Source of the DNA: Xanthobacteraceae bacterium
Lineage (GTDB): Bacteria; Pseudomonadota; Alphaproteobacteria; Rhizobiales; Xanthobacteraceae
Assembly: GCA_030648135.1 (NCBI GenBank)
Contig: JAUSIF010000046.1
Location: forward strand, 1-5,343
Direction: 5' to 3'
DNA length: 5,343 nt
The notes below the pieces were generated by a model. That model was not told the origin of the DNA. It made no database searches and worked only from the letters and a program-made list of their open reading frames with translations. Of the stretch, positions 4,607 to 5,343 are shown piece after piece; within the stretch, counting starts at the first letter, position 1, and each line of letters opens with the position of its first letter. A program made the translations under genes and the position numbers.

Positions 4607-5343
4607 GTGCTTATCAAACGGACCGAACGCGAGGCACGCCGTAGCTCGCTCGCGGCTGGGCTCGCCAGTCAATCGGGTGGCGGTCTCGACCGCCGCACAT
4701 TCCTGCGCCGCTCGGGCGTGGTCGCCGGCGGCCTTGCCGCGTTGGGCACGATCCAACTTGGCTCGATGAAGAAGGCCGAGGCCGGGCCCGCTTCTCCGAG
4801 CGCGAAGATCACCACGACCAAGGCGATCTGCACCCATTGTTCGGTCGGCTGCACCGTCGTGGCCGAGGTTTCGAACGGCGTGTGGATCGGCCAGGAGCCG
4901 GGCTGGGACAGCCCCATCAACCGTGGCTCTCACTGCGCCAAAGGCGCCTCCGTGCGCGAGCTCGTGCACGGCGACCGCCGCCTGAAATATCCGATGAAGC
5001 TCGTGAACGGCCAATGGACCCGCGTTTCCTGGGACCAGGCCATCAACGAGATCGGCGACAAGCTGATGGCGATCCGCGCCAAATCCGGGCCGGACTCGGT
5101 CTACTGGCTCGGCTCCGCCAAGTTCTCCAACGAAGGCGCCTATCTCAATCGCAAGTTCGCTGCCTTCTGGGGCACCAACAACGTCGATCACCTGGCGCGC
5201 ATCTGCCATTCGACCACGGTCGCCGGCGTGGCCAATACTTGGGGCTACGGCGCCCAGACCAACAGCTACAACGACATCCGCAACGCCAAGACGCTCATCA
5301 TCATGGGCGGCAATCCGGCGGAAGCCCATCCGGTGTCGTTGTT
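4607..5343 (+). CDS. fdhA: Formate dehydrogenase catalytic (alpha) subunit, Tat-exported, 3'-truncated
   Basis: The frame is open from the GTG at 4607 to the window end: 245 codons of a protein usually near 1,000 residues. It oxidises formate to CO2 at a bis-MGD Mo/W centre and would pass electrons via a 4Fe-4S cluster to beta and gamma subunits and the quinone pool, on the periplasmic side. Visible features: a Tat signal with a long n-region (twin arginines 29-30 in LDRRTFLRRSG, hydrophobic 38-51, likely cleavage after A59); 4Fe-4S ligands C75, C78, C82 and C110, with K112 placed like the conserved electron-relay lysine; the segment ARICHSTTVAG with C200 (TGC 5204-5206) where E. coli FdnG has selenocysteine; and TLIIMGGNPAEAHPVS, typical of the cofactor-binding fold. 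It is thus a cysteine-type FDH. Related genes are also named fdoG or fdnG; the symbol is by convention. Another molybdoenzyme is unlikely given this motif and the neighbours. Confidence 0.93.
   Translation, partial: MLIKRTEREARRSSLAAGLASQSGGGLDRRTFLRRSGVVAGGLAALGTIQLGSMKKAEAGPASPSAKITTTKAICTHCSVGCTVVAEVSNGVWIGQEPGWDSPINRGSHCAKGASVRELVHGDRRLKYPMKLVNGQWTRVSWDQAINEIGDKLMAIRAKSGPDSVYWLGSAKFSNEGAYLNRKFAAFWGTNNVDHLARICHSTTVAGVANTWGYGAQTNSYNDIRNAKTLIIMGGNPAEAHPVSL

Noticed and set aside
4359..4769. 136-codon + strand frame spanning the mini-protein and the start of the FDH gene
   Set aside because: It overlaps two well-supported genes in another frame, and its translation is Arg/Ser-rich with no family match.
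4580..5329. 249-codon open frame on the - strand opposite the FDH catalytic gene
   Set aside because: The + strand frame encodes an unmistakable Tat signal, 4Fe-4S motif and active-site segment; the antisense frame is a by-product of GC-rich third positions.
1..5343. CRISPR arrays, insertion sequences, tRNA/rRNA genes, phage or defence genes
   Set aside because: No repeat-spacer pattern, transposase, terminal inverted repeats or RNA gene signature was seen on either strand; the window is a metabolic operon region.

Overview
The window looks like a piece of a high-GC alphaproteobacterial chromosome, most likely Hyphomicrobiales (the Bradyrhizobium / Rhodopseudomonas / methylotroph side). The grounds are codon use, protein family content and gene order. 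It covers the 5' accessory half of a membrane-bound, periplasm-facing formate dehydrogenase (FDH) locus. All genes are on the + strand, and the window cuts the first gene at its 5' end and the last at its 3' end.

Region 1 (1-3451) is a tight run of five genes. A biotin/lipoate-ligase-like protein with a C-terminal GDLL motif (5'-truncated) is followed by proteins that I match from memory to DUF6505, DUF6352, DUF3305 and DUF3306. Every junction is a 4-base stop/start overlap (ATGA three times, TTGA once), so this reads as one translationally coupled operon. None of these families has a settled biochemical role that I know of; their recurrent placement beside FDH genes suggests maturation or assembly functions.

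Region 2 (3452-3572) is a 121-base AT-rich gap (about 42% GC by hand count, clearly below the flanking genes). It holds a TTGACT -35-like box and two small dyads. It is the best place for a promoter/operator driving the second transcription unit.

Region 3 (3573-5343) holds the FDH maturation and structural genes. First is a TorD-family chaperone with an N-terminal YdaS/Cro-like helix-turn-helix domain. Next is a 65-residue Tat-signal mini-protein of the 'formate dehydrogenase region TAT target' type. Last is the start of the molybdo/tungsto-bis-MGD catalytic subunit, with a Tat signal, a 4Fe-4S cysteine set and cysteine (not selenocysteine) as the likely metal ligand. The beta (Fe-S) and gamma (cytochrome b) subunits would be expected just downstream, outside the window.

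Working model: the catalytic subunit is folded and loaded with cofactor in the cytoplasm under TorD supervision and exported through Tat with the mini-protein as a small co-exported partner. The DUF proteins assist at unknown steps. The DNA-binding domain on the chaperone raises the possibility that chaperone occupancy feeds back on transcription of the locus. This is the most interesting hypothesis the window supports.
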